DNA of 44,503 bases from Candidatus Limnocylindria bacterium (GTDB lineage: Bacteria > Chloroflexota > Limnocylindria > QHBO01). This document shows positions 32,172 through 40,519 of the stretch, piece after piece (the stretch's first letter is position 1; each line of letters opens with the position of its first letter). The stretch lies in contig JASLBU010000011.1 in the NCBI GenBank assembly GCA_030146365.1, forward strand, positions 1 to 44,503, read 5' to 3'. The translations under genes and the position numbers were made by a program. A model generated the notes under the pieces. The model ran no database searches, was not told the DNA's origin, and worked only from the letters and a program-made list of their open reading frames with translations.

Positions 32172-33221
32172 ATGCTCGGCAGCCGTTTCCGGTTCAGTTT
32201 CGTCAACCTGTTCCTGCTGGCCCTCGGTGGCGGACTCATCGCGCTGGCCCTCGTGGGCGCCGTCCTGTCGATCGGCCAGGGCCGCTTTACGGCGGCGGCC
32301 TTCCAGAATCTCCTGGTTGCGGGCGTCGCCCTGGGGAGCGTGTACGCCCTGATCGCCATGGGGTACACGCTCGTCTACGGCATCCTGTTCATGATCAACT
32401 TCGCCCACGGCGAGGTGTTCATGTGGGGCGCGTTCACCGCGTTCTTCGCCGCGACCGCGCTCGATGACGCCGGCATGATGGAGAGCGCCCCACTGCTCGC
32501 CTTTCTGCTGGTGCTGGCCACGTCGATGCTCGTCAGCATGGTCGTGGCGATGTTGCTGGAGCGCATCGCGTACCGGCCGCTCCGAGGCGCGCCGCGGCTC
32601 GTGCCGCTCATCACGGCGATCGGTGCCTCGCTGGTCCTGCAGTACACCGCGCGCGGCTTCTATGGCTCCGGTGTGCGCGGCTACCCGAGCTTCAACCTCT
32701 TCGGTGGATCCGTGGCCATCGGCCCCGTCACGATCACCGTGGTCCGCCTGGTCGTCATCCTGGCGGCCGTGGCCCTGATGGTTGCCCTCTACCTGTTCAT
32801 CAACCACACGCGCACCGGCCGCGCCATGCGAGCGGTGAGCGAGGACAAGGACGTCGCGGCGATGATGGGCATCAACGTCGACCGGATCATCGTCACCACG
32901 TTCATGATCGGCGGACTGCTTGCCGGCGCGGCAGGCATCCTCTACACGCTGCTGTTCAACCAGGTCCATGCCTTCATGGGCTTCCTGCCGGGCATCAAGG
33001 CCTTCACGGCCGCCGTGCTGGGAGGCATCGGCAACATCATCGGCGCAGCCCTGGGGGGCCTCATTCTTGGCATCCTCGAGCAGGTCGGGCCGAATCTGTT
33101 CCTCACCGGCTACGGCATCCCGTCGCCGAACCAGCTCCAGGACGTCATCGCCTTCACCGTGCTGGTGCTCGTCCTCATCTTCCGGCCCTGGGGGCTGCTC
33201 GGCCGGAAGGAGAACACGTGA
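32172..33221 (+). CDS. livH: Branched-chain amino-acid-type ABC transporter, permease LivH
   Basis: A 349-residue membrane protein with about eight helices. The motif FMINFAHGEVFMWGAF and the coupling-loop segment AMRAVSEDKDVAAMMGINVD are characteristic of LivH. About 40 residues precede the usual start of the family, forming one additional helix. The stop overlaps the start of livM. Confidence 0.93.
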   Translation: MLGSRFRFSFVNLFLLALGGGLIALALVGAVLSIGQGRFTAAAFQNLLVAGVALGSVYALIAMGYTLVYGILFMINFAHGEVFMWGAFTAFFAATALDDAGMMESAPLLAFLLVLATSMLVSMVVAMLLERIAYRPLRGAPRLVPLITAIGASLVLQYTARGFYGSGVRGYPSFNLFGGSVAIGPVTITVVRLVVILAAVALMVALYLFINHTRTGRAMRAVSEDKDVAAMMGINVDRIIVTTFMIGGLLAGAAGILYTLLFNQVHAFMGFLPGIKAFTAAVLGGIGNIIGAALGGLILGILEQVGPNLFLTGYGIPSPNQLQDVIAFTVLVLVLIFRPWGLLGRKENT

Positions 33222-34930
33222 TGGACCCGCTCCTGCGACGTGCCGTCATCAGCGGCCTCTTCGGGGGCGCGGCCGGCGTCCACGTTGGCCTGGTCGGGCT
33301 GGTCGGCGCGCTCCAGACTCGCGATGCGATCAGCGACGTCATCAGCGTGGGCAGCCTGCTGCCGCTGATCATCGCGGCGGTCGTCGGCTGGCGGGCCGGC
33401 AAGCCCGACAGGGTCAAGATGATGTTCCCGTCTGCGGCGCAGAGCCTCGGCCTCGGAGCGCTGGCTGGAGCGGTGAGCGGGCTCATGGTGGCGCTGCTCG
33501 CGATCCTGGTCGAAATCGTCACCATCAACTGGATGCTGGTGAACGCGCGCGGACCTCTGGCACAGGCGCTCCAGTTCGGCCAGGGACCGATGGCCGGCTC
33601 CCTCCTGATGGTCGGTGGGAGCGCACTCATGGGCCTCGGTGGCGCCGCGCTCCACGTGCTGCCCGGTCGCCTGGCGCGTTCGGTCTCCATCGGCCTCGTC
33701 ATCACCCTGCTGGTCGGGCTCATGGAGCCATTCGTCGCGCCGATTCTCGACAACCTCAGGCTCACGGCCGTGGAGCAGTTCCTCTACGACAGCGGTGGCC
33801 TCACCGCGCTCGGCTTCGTCCTCGTCTTCGCGCTCATCGCCGGCGGCACGTACCTGTGGTCTGCTCGCGGGCCCATGGCCAAGGCGCGGTTCCGCTCGAT
33901 GCCGACCCGGCGCCAGCAGATGACGAAGATCGCGATCTACATCGGCATCGTCATCCTGCTCCTCGTGCTGCCGCAGATCGTCGGCCGCCGAGTGTCCGAG
34001 ATCCTGGGCACCATCGGGCTCTACGTGCTGCTGGGCCTGGGCCTGAACATCGTCGTCGGATTCGCCGGCCTGCTGGACCTCGGCTACGTGGCGTTCTACG
34101 CCGTGGGTGCCTACGCCGTCGCGCTGCTCACCTCACCGGCGTCCCCCGCGTTCACCCCGGAGCTGCCCTTCTGGGGGGCTCTACCGTTCGTGATCGTCGC
34201 CGCGGCGATGATCGGGCTGTTCGTCGGTGCGCCGGTTCTTCGGCTGCGGGGCGACTATCTGGCGATCGTGACGCTCGGCTTCGGCGAGATCGCTCGCGAA
34301 ATCGTCAAGTCCTCTTGGGCGCAGCCGGTGACGGGCGGCGCGCAGGGCATCCTGTCGATCCCGTCCGCCCTGCCGTTCGAGCGCGATCCGCAGTCGATCT
34401 ACTACCCGATCCTGCTGTTCTGCGTCCTCGCGGCGATCGCGGCAACGAGCCTCGCCACCTCGCGCGTCGGGCGCGCATGGAACGCGATGCGCGAGGACGA
34501 GTCGGTCGCCGAGGCGACCGGCGTGAACACCACGTACTACAAGCTGCTGGCGTTCGGCCTGGGCGCCGCCTTCGGCTGCCTGTCCGGCGCGTTCTTCGCG
34601 GCGAAGATCGGCGTGATCTATGCCGACAGCTTCAGCATCTTGGTGAGCATCAACGCCCTGGCGCTCATCATCCTGGGCGGGATGGGCAGCATTCCGGGGG
34701 TCGTGGTCGGCGCCATCGTGCTGGTCGGCCTGCCGGAGGTGCTGCGCGAGTTCAGCGAATATCGGCTGCTGATCTACGGCGCCGTCCTGGTGGCGATGAT
34801 GCTGCTGCGGCCGGAGGGCCTCCTCCCCAGCCGCGTGCGGCGCGCCGAGCTCCACAGCGACGAGGACGAGGAGGAGCAGTATCCGGAGCGCGCCGGCGAG
34901 CACACCGGCAGACCGGTGGTGACGTCATGA
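33221..34930 (+). CDS. livM: Branched-chain amino-acid-type ABC transporter, permease LivM with N-terminal membrane extension
   Basis: A 569-residue protein, nearly twice the usual LivM core. The core (from about residue 233) shows NIVVGFAGLLDLGYVAFYAV, LRLRGDYLAIVTLGFGEI and RAWNAMREDESVAEATGVN. The preceding part has about six helices unlike LivH or LivM. A short acidic tail ends the protein. The ATG at 33221 is preceded by AAGGAG; a GTG one codon earlier overlaps the livH stop. What the extra membrane domain does is unknown. Confidence 0.9.
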   Translation: MDPLLRRAVISGLFGGAAGVHVGLVGLVGALQTRDAISDVISVGSLLPLIIAAVVGWRAGKPDRVKMMFPSAAQSLGLGALAGAVSGLMVALLAILVEIVTINWMLVNARGPLAQALQFGQGPMAGSLLMVGGSALMGLGGAALHVLPGRLARSVSIGLVITLLVGLMEPFVAPILDNLRLTAVEQFLYDSGGLTALGFVLVFALIAGGTYLWSARGPMAKARFRSMPTRRQQMTKIAIYIGIVILLLVLPQIVGRRVSEILGTIGLYVLLGLGLNIVVGFAGLLDLGYVAFYAVGAYAVALLTSPASPAFTPELPFWGALPFVIVAAAMIGLFVGAPVLRLRGDYLAIVTLGFGEIAREIVKSSWAQPVTGGAQGILSIPSALPFERDPQSIYYPILLFCVLAAIAATSLATSRVGRAWNAMREDESVAEATGVNTTYYKLLAFGLGAAFGCLSGAFFAAKIGVIYADSFSILVSINALALIILGGMGSIPGVVVGAIVLVGLPEVLREFSEYRLLIYGAVLVAMMLLRPEGLLPSRVRRAELHSDEDEEEQYPERAGEHTGRPVVTS

Positions 34931-35766
34931 CCCAGCGCGCCACGTCCGCGCCGGGGTCCACCAACGCGACGGCCGTCAGCGCCGACACGGACGCGTTGCT
35001 GCGTGCCGACAAGGTCACGATGCGCTTCGGCGGCCTGGTCGCGAACCGAGAGATCGACTTCCGGGTGCCACGCGGATCGATCGTGTCCCTCATCGGGCCG
35101 AACGGAGCCGGGAAGACGACGTTCTTCAACCAGCTGACCGGCATGCTCGAGTCGACGTCCGGGCAGATCACATTCGACGGACAGTCGGTCATCGGCCTCA
35201 CGCCGCACGAGATCGCCGAGCTGGGCATCGGACGCACGTTCCAGAACATCCGGCTGTTCGGGGCGATGACGACCCTGGCGAACGTCATGGTCGGCCGGCA
35301 CACCCGCATGAAGGCGACGTGGTGGGCATCCCTGCTCAAGCTGCCGCAGGTGCGTGAGGAAGAGGCGGCCGTCGAGCAACGCGCAAAGGAGCTGCTGGAG
35401 CTGGTGGGGCTGCGCAAACGCTACTGGGACGACGCCGCCAAGAATCTGCCGTACGGGGACCAGCGTCGGCTGGAGGTGGCACGGGCGCTGGCCGGCGACC
35501 CGAAGCTGCTGCTGCTCGACGAGCCGACGGCCGGCATGAATCCCGGGGAGACGGCGCAGATGACGGAGCTCATCCGGCGACTGCGGGACGAGCTCGACCT
35601 CACGGTCCTCCTGATCGAGCACGACATGAAGGTGGTGATGGGCATCAGCGAGCGAATCACGGTCCTCGACCACGGCGAGCTGCTCGCGGAGGGGACACCG
35701 GAGCAGATCCGGTCGAACCCCAGCGTCATCGAGGCCTACCTGGGCAAGCAGGCGACGACCGCATGA
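34927..35766 (+). CDS. livG: Branched-chain amino-acid-type ABC transporter, ATPase LivG
   Basis: A 279-residue ATPase with Walker A GPNGAGKTT (57-65), the LivG insert after the Q-loop (IGRTFQNIRLFGAMTTLANV), signature LPYGDQRRLEVARAL (LSGGQ variant typical of LivG), Walker B LLLLDEPTAGMNP and switch His (IEHDM). It begins within the stop of livM. The N-terminal 23 residues form a Ser/Thr/Ala tail. Confidence 0.95.
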   Translation: MTQRATSAPGSTNATAVSADTDALLRADKVTMRFGGLVANREIDFRVPRGSIVSLIGPNGAGKTTFFNQLTGMLESTSGQITFDGQSVIGLTPHEIAELGIGRTFQNIRLFGAMTTLANVMVGRHTRMKATWWASLLKLPQVREEEAAVEQRAKELLELVGLRKRYWDDAAKNLPYGDQRRLEVARALAGDPKLLLLDEPTAGMNPGETAQMTELIRRLRDELDLTVLLIEHDMKVVMGISERITVLDHGELLAEGTPEQIRSNPSVIEAYLGKQATTA

Positions 35767-36524
35767 CCGCCACCGAGGGCGCCGCAGCGCGCGGCGATGC
35801 CGCGACCGACGCCACGCCGCTCCTCGATATCGACGACATCCACGTCTTCTACGGGAACATCGAGGCGCTGAAGGGCGTGTCGATGACCGTCGGCCGCGGG
35901 GAGATCGTGACGCTCATCGGCTCGAATGGCGCTGGCAAAAGCACGACGCTGCGGGCGATCAGCGGGACGCACAAGCCGCGAACCGGCGTGATCCGCCTCG
36001 AGGGCCGCGAGATCAACGGCCTGCCGGCGCACGAGGTGGTGGGCCTGGGGATCGCGCACTCACCCGAGGGTCGCAAGGTGTTCAGTCGGATGAGCGTGTT
36101 CGAGAACCTTCAGATGGGCGCCTTCAGCCGGCGCGGCCAGAAGATCGACGACGACGTGGCACGCGTGTTCGACCTCTTCCCGCGACTCAAGGAGCGGCGC
36201 GGACAGAAGGCCGGCACGATGTCCGGCGGCGAGCAGCAGATGCTGGCCATGGGACGAGCGCTGATGGCCCACCCGACCATCCTGCTCCTGGACGAGCCCT
36301 CCATGGGCCTCTCGCCGATCCTGACCGAGCAGATCTTCCGCATCATCCGGGAGATCAACGAGCAGGGAACCACCGTCCTATTGGTGGAGCAGAACGCGCT
36401 CATGGCGCTGCACGCCGCGCACCGTGGGTACGTCATCCAGACGGGGCGGATCGTGCTCGCCGACTCCGCGCAGGCGCTGGCCGCGAACGAGCAGGTCCGG
36501 CAGGCCTACCTCGGCGAGATCTGA
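35763..36524 (+). CDS. livF: Branched-chain amino-acid-type ABC transporter, ATPase LivF
   Basis: A 253-residue ATPase with Walker A GSNGAGKST (53-61), HSPEGRKVFSRMSVFENLQM after the Q-loop, signature MSGGEQQMLAMGRAL and Walker B ILLLDEPSMGLSP, all typical of LivF. The ATG overlaps the stop of livG. Confidence 0.95.
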   Translation: MTATEGAAARGDAATDATPLLDIDDIHVFYGNIEALKGVSMTVGRGEIVTLIGSNGAGKSTTLRAISGTHKPRTGVIRLEGREINGLPAHEVVGLGIAHSPEGRKVFSRMSVFENLQMGAFSRRGQKIDDDVARVFDLFPRLKERRGQKAGTMSGGEQQMLAMGRALMAHPTILLLDEPSMGLSPILTEQIFRIIREINEQGTTVLLVEQNALMALHAAHRGYVIQTGRIVLADSAQALAANEQVRQAYLGEI

Positions 36525-36531
36525 CCCGGCC

Positions 36532-36666
36532 GTGACGGACCAGCGGCCGCGCCGATCGCCCGGCGACTACCGGCCGGACCTCCGCCCGATGCTGGTCCTG
36601 GCGGTGCTCCTGGTCGTGGTGGTTGTGGCGTGGCTCCTGCTCTCGCCGATGATCCTGCCCGCCTAG
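36532..36666 (+). CDS. 44-residue single-pass membrane protein at the end of the liv operon
   Basis: A basic Arg/Pro-rich N-terminus (about 18 residues) is followed by one Val/Leu-rich helix and a short end. It starts with GTG, 7 nt after the livF stop. Function unknown; it may be an accessory to the transporter or an unrelated small protein carried on the same message. Confidence 0.55.
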   Translation: MTDQRPRRSPGDYRPDLRPMLVLAVLLVVVVVAWLLLSPMILPA

Positions 36667-36684
36667 GTCCGAGCCGCCCTCGCC

Positions 36685-37113
36685 TCAGTACCGACGCGCG
36701 ACGCCGAACCCCGCACCGGCGCCGTACAGGACCAGCGCCACGCCGGCCGCGGCGAGCGCCAGCCCGGGTGACTGCTGGGGCAGCGGCAGGTAGCCCACCG
36801 ACCACAGCTCCCAGCCGCGGTACGCGACCGCCGCCCCGCCTACCAGCCCCAAAAGGAGGTACACCCACGGCGAGTCGAGCACGAACCCCCATCGGCCTCG
36901 CATGTACCCGATGTCGAGCAGGACCAGCGCGAGGATGGCCGCGCCGTAGATGACGATCCCCGGACCCTCCAGCCCGATCCCCTCCTGCGCGGGAAGCGGA
37001 ACGCCGCCGACGGAGTCGCCGCCGGACCGCCACCAGGGCAGGAAGCCTGAGCCGATCATCGCCAGGGCGCCCAGCAATACGAGGACTCGCGAGCGCCGCC
37101 CGGAATCGTCCAT
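36685..37113 (-). CDS. Hypothetical four-helix membrane protein
   Basis: A 142-residue protein with about four hydrophobic segments. A charged start MDDSGRRSRV precedes the first helix, and WLPWWRSGG-like sequence (FLPWWRSGG) marks the first outer loop, a pattern common in small unnamed membrane proteins. No function known. It is 5 bp downstream of hpt on the same strand. Confidence 0.7.
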   Translation of the reverse strand: MDDSGRRSRVLVLLGALAMIGSGFLPWWRSGGDSVGGVPLPAQEGIGLEGPGIVIYGAAILALVLLDIGYMRGRWGFVLDSPWVYLLLGLVGGAAVAYRGWELWSVGYLPLPQQSPGLALAAAGVALVLYGAGAGFGVARRY

Positions 37114-37118
37114 CCCGG

Positions 37119-37685
37119 TCAGCCCTCGGGCGGCGCGCCGCCGTAGACCGCGGGTTTGAGCACGCCGATGTACGGCAGGTTGCGGTAGCGCTCGTCGAAG
37201 TCCAGGCCGTAGCCGATGACGAAGCGGTCCGGGATCGTGAAGCCGCGGTAGTCGATGGGGATCTCGGCCAGGCGGCGTGCCGGCTTGTCGAGCAGGCACA
37301 CGATGCTGATCGATGCCGGGCCCTTGTCGGCGAGGTACTTCAGAAGGTAGTTCAGCGTCAGGCCGGTGTCGATGATGTCCTCGACCACCACCACGTGGCG
37401 GCCGTCGATCGGCTTGGACAGGTCCTTGATGATCCGGACCTGCCCGCTCGACTCCGTGCCCGCGCCGTAGCTCGAGACCTCCATGAGGTCGATGCTGACC
37501 GGCATCTCCATCGCCCGCATCAGGTCGGCGAGGAACACGAGGGACCCCTTCAGCACGCTGACCAGCACCGGGTCTCGGTCGGCGAAGTCCCGGGTCAGCT
37601 CTCCTCCGAGCTCGGCCACGCGGTTCGCGAGCGTGGGCGAGTCGATGAGGATCTCCTCGACGTCGTCATGGATGCTCGGGCTCAT
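37119..37685 (-). CDS. hpt: Hypoxanthine phosphoribosyltransferase
   Basis: A 188-residue purine salvage enzyme that joins hypoxanthine or guanine to PRPP. The PRPP-binding motif is VVVVEDIIDTGLT (98-110); VLVSVLKGSLVFLADLMRAM and the flexible-loop segment SSYGAGTESSGQV are also typical. The start overlaps the stop of the upstream nuclease-like gene by four bases. Confidence 0.95.
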   Translation of the reverse strand: MSPSIHDDVEEILIDSPTLANRVAELGGELTRDFADRDPVLVSVLKGSLVFLADLMRAMEMPVSIDLMEVSSYGAGTESSGQVRIIKDLSKPIDGRHVVVVEDIIDTGLTLNYLLKYLADKGPASISIVCLLDKPARRLAEIPIDYRGFTIPDRFVIGYGLDFDERYRNLPYIGVLKPAVYGGAPPEG

Positions 37686-38128
37686 CGCGCGGCTGGTCGC
37701 GACGCTGCAACCCCCGAGGCGACCGCGGCGGCGGACGAGCCGGTCCCGGCGCCGGTGTGGGCATACGCCCCGTTCGCCGCGGTGACATCGGTGAGGAAGT
37801 CCAGCCGCCGGTATTTCACCATCAGGGCGCGGAAGTCACGCGCGTAGAACAGCTTCACCCGGATCTCGGGGTACAGCTGTCGCATCCAGCGCAGCTTGCG
37901 GTTCTTCTTGCGCACGAGCGACTGCTTCAGGGTCGTCAGCTCGAGGTAGAGCCCGATCTCCGGCAGGTAGAAATCGGGGGCGAAGGACTCGGTGACCGCG
38001 CCGTCGGCGTTCCAGGAGATGGGGAAGACGTCTGGTTCGTAGCGCCACGCGACACCGTAGAAGTCGAGGATCCTCGCCAGCTCCGCCTCGCTCTGGTGGG
38101 CGAAGCGGGGTGGCGAATCCGAGGTCAT
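37682..38128 (-). CDS. PD-(D/E)XK nuclease-like protein
   Basis: A 148-residue protein. The arrangement AELARILDFYGVAWRYEP, SFAPDFYLPEIGLYLELTT and KQSLVRKKNRKLRW resembles the PD-(D/E)XK fold: an early Glu (14 or 16), Asp52, Glu63, and Lys68 in place of the usual ExK lysine. Such domains cut or bind DNA, but the lysine is shifted and activity is uncertain. The C-terminal 30 residues are Ala/Gly-rich. The gene is translationally coupled to hpt. The ATG at 38128 has AGGTGG upstream; earlier in-frame sequence runs into the intergenic region. Confidence 0.75.
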   Translation of the reverse strand: MTSDSPPRFAHQSEAELARILDFYGVAWRYEPDVFPISWNADGAVTESFAPDFYLPEIGLYLELTTLKQSLVRKKNRKLRWMRQLYPEIRVKLFYARDFRALMVKYRRLDFLTDVTAANGAYAHTGAGTGSSAAAVASGVAASRPAAR

Positions 38129-38406
38129 GCGATCCGCCACCTGACCTCGATCGTACCCTGCGCCCCGACCCGCACTGTCATCGTCACCGAGTATATCGGC
38201 GCGAGTTATCCACAGGCCGCGGCAATCGGTGCGGTTGGTGGATAAGTGGCTTGTGACCCGGCGCCCGCCGCTGCTACGGTGGCCGTCCTGCTTCTGCGAG
38301 CGACCGAGTACGGTAACCGTGGATGGTGCGGGGCTCAGGCGAGAGCGAGCCACGATACCGCCCGATCACGGGAAGACCGAAAGGCCCGCTCGAAGGAGCA
38401 TCCTTC
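38129..38406. promoter_or_regulatory. Divergent intergenic region with two DnaA boxes
   Basis: A perfect DnaA box TTATCCACA lies at 38206-38214, and an 8-of-9 box (GGTGGATAA on the plus strand, reading TTATCCACC on the minus) at 38237-38245, in opposite orientation, 22 bp apart. A minus-strand TACGAT (38150-38155) precedes the nuclease-hpt operon. TTGTGA (38251-38256) with TACGGT (38275-38280) may drive rsmG. The region is somewhat richer in AT around 38190-38215. It could be a DnaA-controlled promoter or part of an origin. Confidence 0.55.
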
Positions 38407-39168
38407 ATGTCCGACGCCGCCAGGGCAGATGCGCGCACTGCGCGAGTGGAGCTCGGGCGCCTGCTCGAGGCCGCGCCAGACCTCCGGGCTCTCCTCGGCC
38501 CAGGCGTGTCCGAGTCCCTCGAGCGCTACGTCGGTCTACTGCTCGCGGCGAACGGACGACTGAACCTGACTCGCGTGGTCGAGCCGGCCGCCGTGGCGCG
38601 CCTCCACCTGCTCGATGCGCTATCCGCGCTGCCGCTGCTCGCCGAGGACGGTCCGCGACGGGCGCTCGACCTCGGCTCGGGAGGCGGCGTGCCAGGCATC
38701 GTCCTGGCGGTTGCGAGACCGGACATCCGTTGGACGCTGGTCGACTCGGTCGGAAAGAAGGCGGACGCCCTGGCCGCCTTCGCCGCCGCTCTGGGCCTCG
38801 CCAACGTCGAGGTGCGTGCCGCCCGCGCGGAGGACCTCGGCCGGGGACCCGAGCGCGCGAGCTTCGACGTGGTGACCGCCAGAGCCTGCGCGTCGATGCC
38901 CGTCCTCGTCGAGTACGCGATGCCGCTCCTGCGGCCGGAGGGTCGGCTGATCGCCTGGAAGGGTCTGCTTTCCGTGGCCGAGATGGCGGCAGGCACCGAG
39001 GCGGCCGCGGTGCTCGGCGGCGGAGATCCGGTGGTGAGGTCGACCGGCCTGGCGGCGCTGGGAGATCACGTGCTGGTGGCCGTGCGAAAGAAGCGCGAGA
39101 CGCCGGACCGCTACCCCCGGCGGCCGGGTGAGCCGGCCCGGCGACCGCTCGGCCGGGCGCCCGTCTGA
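38407..39168 (+). CDS. rsmG: 16S rRNA (guanine-527-N7)-methyltransferase RsmG/GidB
   Basis: A 253-residue protein. The SAM-binding motif RRALDLGSGGGVPGIVLAV (84-102), the upstream NLTRVVEPAAVARLHLLDAL and VVTARACASMPVLVEYA are typical of RsmG, which methylates N7 of G527 in 16S rRNA. The tail is Arg/Pro-rich. AGGAG stands 8 nt before the ATG. The gene often lies near the replication origin in other bacteria. Confidence 0.93.
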   Translation: MSDAARADARTARVELGRLLEAAPDLRALLGPGVSESLERYVGLLLAANGRLNLTRVVEPAAVARLHLLDALSALPLLAEDGPRRALDLGSGGGVPGIVLAVARPDIRWTLVDSVGKKADALAAFAAALGLANVEVRAARAEDLGRGPERASFDVVTARACASMPVLVEYAMPLLRPEGRLIAWKGLLSVAEMAAGTEAAAVLGGGDPVVRSTGLAALGDHVLVAVRKKRETPDRYPRRPGEPARRPLGRAPV

Positions 39169-39209
39169 GGGGGGCCGGCGCTCGGGGCGTCGCTATACTC
39201 CTCGCTCGC

Positions 39210-39944
39210 ATGCGCATCGCTGTCCTCTCGGACGTCCACGCCAATCTGGCCGCCCTCGAAGCGGTCGCCTCCGACCTCCCGGCCGTCGACCAGGTCTGGG
39301 TGCTGGGCGACATCGTTGGCTACGGACCGCAGCCCAACGAGGTCATCGCCACCCTCCAGGCAATGGGCGCGCGCAGCGTCCTGGGCAATCACGACGGCGC
39401 GGCGATCGGCACGGTGGACGCGAACTACTTCAACCCGGACGCCCGCGCCGCGATCGAGTGGACCGCCACGGTGATCGACGACAACGCTCGGGCCTACATC
39501 GCCTCGCTGCCGGAGGTTCGCCGCGACGGCGAGGTCACGGCGGTGCACGGCTCGCCGCGGGACCCGATCTGGGAGTACATCACCAGCACCTCGATCGCCG
39601 CCGCCAACCTGGACTCCTTCGACACCCGGCTCTGCCTGTTCGGCCATACCCACCTGCCGATGGTGTTTCGGTCCGTGGACGGCGCAATGGAGCCCACGAT
39701 CGGGCTGCCGGGCGAGCAGATCCGCCTTGGCGGCGTGCGCGCGCTGGTCAACCCCGGCAGCGTCGGGCAACCGCGGGACGGGATGCCCCAGGCGGCGTAC
39801 GCGATCCTCGACGTGAGCGAGCGCGCCGGCGACGACGGCGTCGAGTTCCGGCGGGTCCGCTACGACGTGGACCGCACGCAACGCTCCATGCGCGATCTCG
39901 GCCTGCCGGCACGCCTCGCCGAGCGCCTCAGCTACGGCCGCTGA
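39210..39944 (+). CDS. Calcineurin-like metallophosphoesterase (YfcE/DUF2156-type fold)
   Basis: A 244-residue phosphoesterase with all metal-binding motifs: SDVHAN (Asp8, His10), GDIVGYGP (Asp34), GNHD (Asn60, His61), VHGSP (His113) and FGHTHLP (His146, His148). The substrate is likely a phosphodiester or phosphoprotein. A TATACT box at 39194-39199 ends 10 nt before the ATG, so the message is probably leaderless. Confidence 0.92.
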   Translation: MRIAVLSDVHANLAALEAVASDLPAVDQVWVLGDIVGYGPQPNEVIATLQAMGARSVLGNHDGAAIGTVDANYFNPDARAAIEWTATVIDDNARAYIASLPEVRRDGEVTAVHGSPRDPIWEYITSTSIAAANLDSFDTRLCLFGHTHLPMVFRSVDGAMEPTIGLPGEQIRLGGVRALVNPGSVGQPRDGMPQAAYAILDVSERAGDDGVEFRRVRYDVDRTQRSMRDLGLPARLAERLSYGR

Positions 39945-40027
39945 GCGCATGCCCGCTGCCATGGCCCCGGTGTGGCGGAGCCGGCGCCCGCCGAGCCGTC
40001 GTCGGGCACCGTAGGATAGCCAGCGGC

Positions 40028-40519
40028 ATGACCTTCTTCCGACGCTCCGACAAGCGCCCGACCACGTTCGATCACGCGCGCATCCTCGTCCCGCTGCTCG
40101 GTGAGCCGGCCGTCGACGAGCCGGCGCTGAAGATCGCGGCGCTGCTCCTGGGTGGCCGGGAGGGCGTGGAGGTCGCGTTGCTCCACGTGATCGAGGTCCC
40201 GTTCGAGCGGACCCTGGACACCGAGGACGACACCGCGGTGGCACGGGCGGACGAGATCCTCTCGCATGCGGAGTCACTGCTTCGGGAGAAGGGCGTGCCG
40301 TCGCGCACCAGCACCGTCCAGGCACGCGCCGCCGGGCCCGCGATCGTCGACGACGCCAACGAGCTCGGCTGCGACCTCATCGTCATGGGCCTGCGCTACA
40401 AGAAGCGTTTCGGAGGACAATGGGACGCGGGACGGACCGTCCCCTACGTCATGCGCAACTCGACCGCGCCGGTGTGGTGCCTGCGCGCCGAGACGAAGGA
40501 GCTGGCACACGCGCCATGA
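40028..40519 (+). CDS. Universal-stress-protein domain protein
   Basis: A 163-residue UspA-fold protein: RILVPLLGEPAVDEPALKIA at the start, and GCDLIVMGLRYKKRFGGQWD with VPYVMRNSTAPVW at the end, a form of the nucleotide-binding loop that lacks the usual G-9x-G(S/T) exact pattern. It is first in an operon with two TrkA proteins, which suggests control of ion transport under stress. A TAGGAT box (40012-40017) ends 10 nt before the ATG. The stop overlaps the next start by four bases. Confidence 0.85.
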   Translation: MTFFRRSDKRPTTFDHARILVPLLGEPAVDEPALKIAALLLGGREGVEVALLHVIEVPFERTLDTEDDTAVARADEILSHAESLLREKGVPSRTSTVQARAAGPAIVDDANELGCDLIVMGLRYKKRFGGQWDAGRTVPYVMRNSTAPVWCLRAETKELAHAP

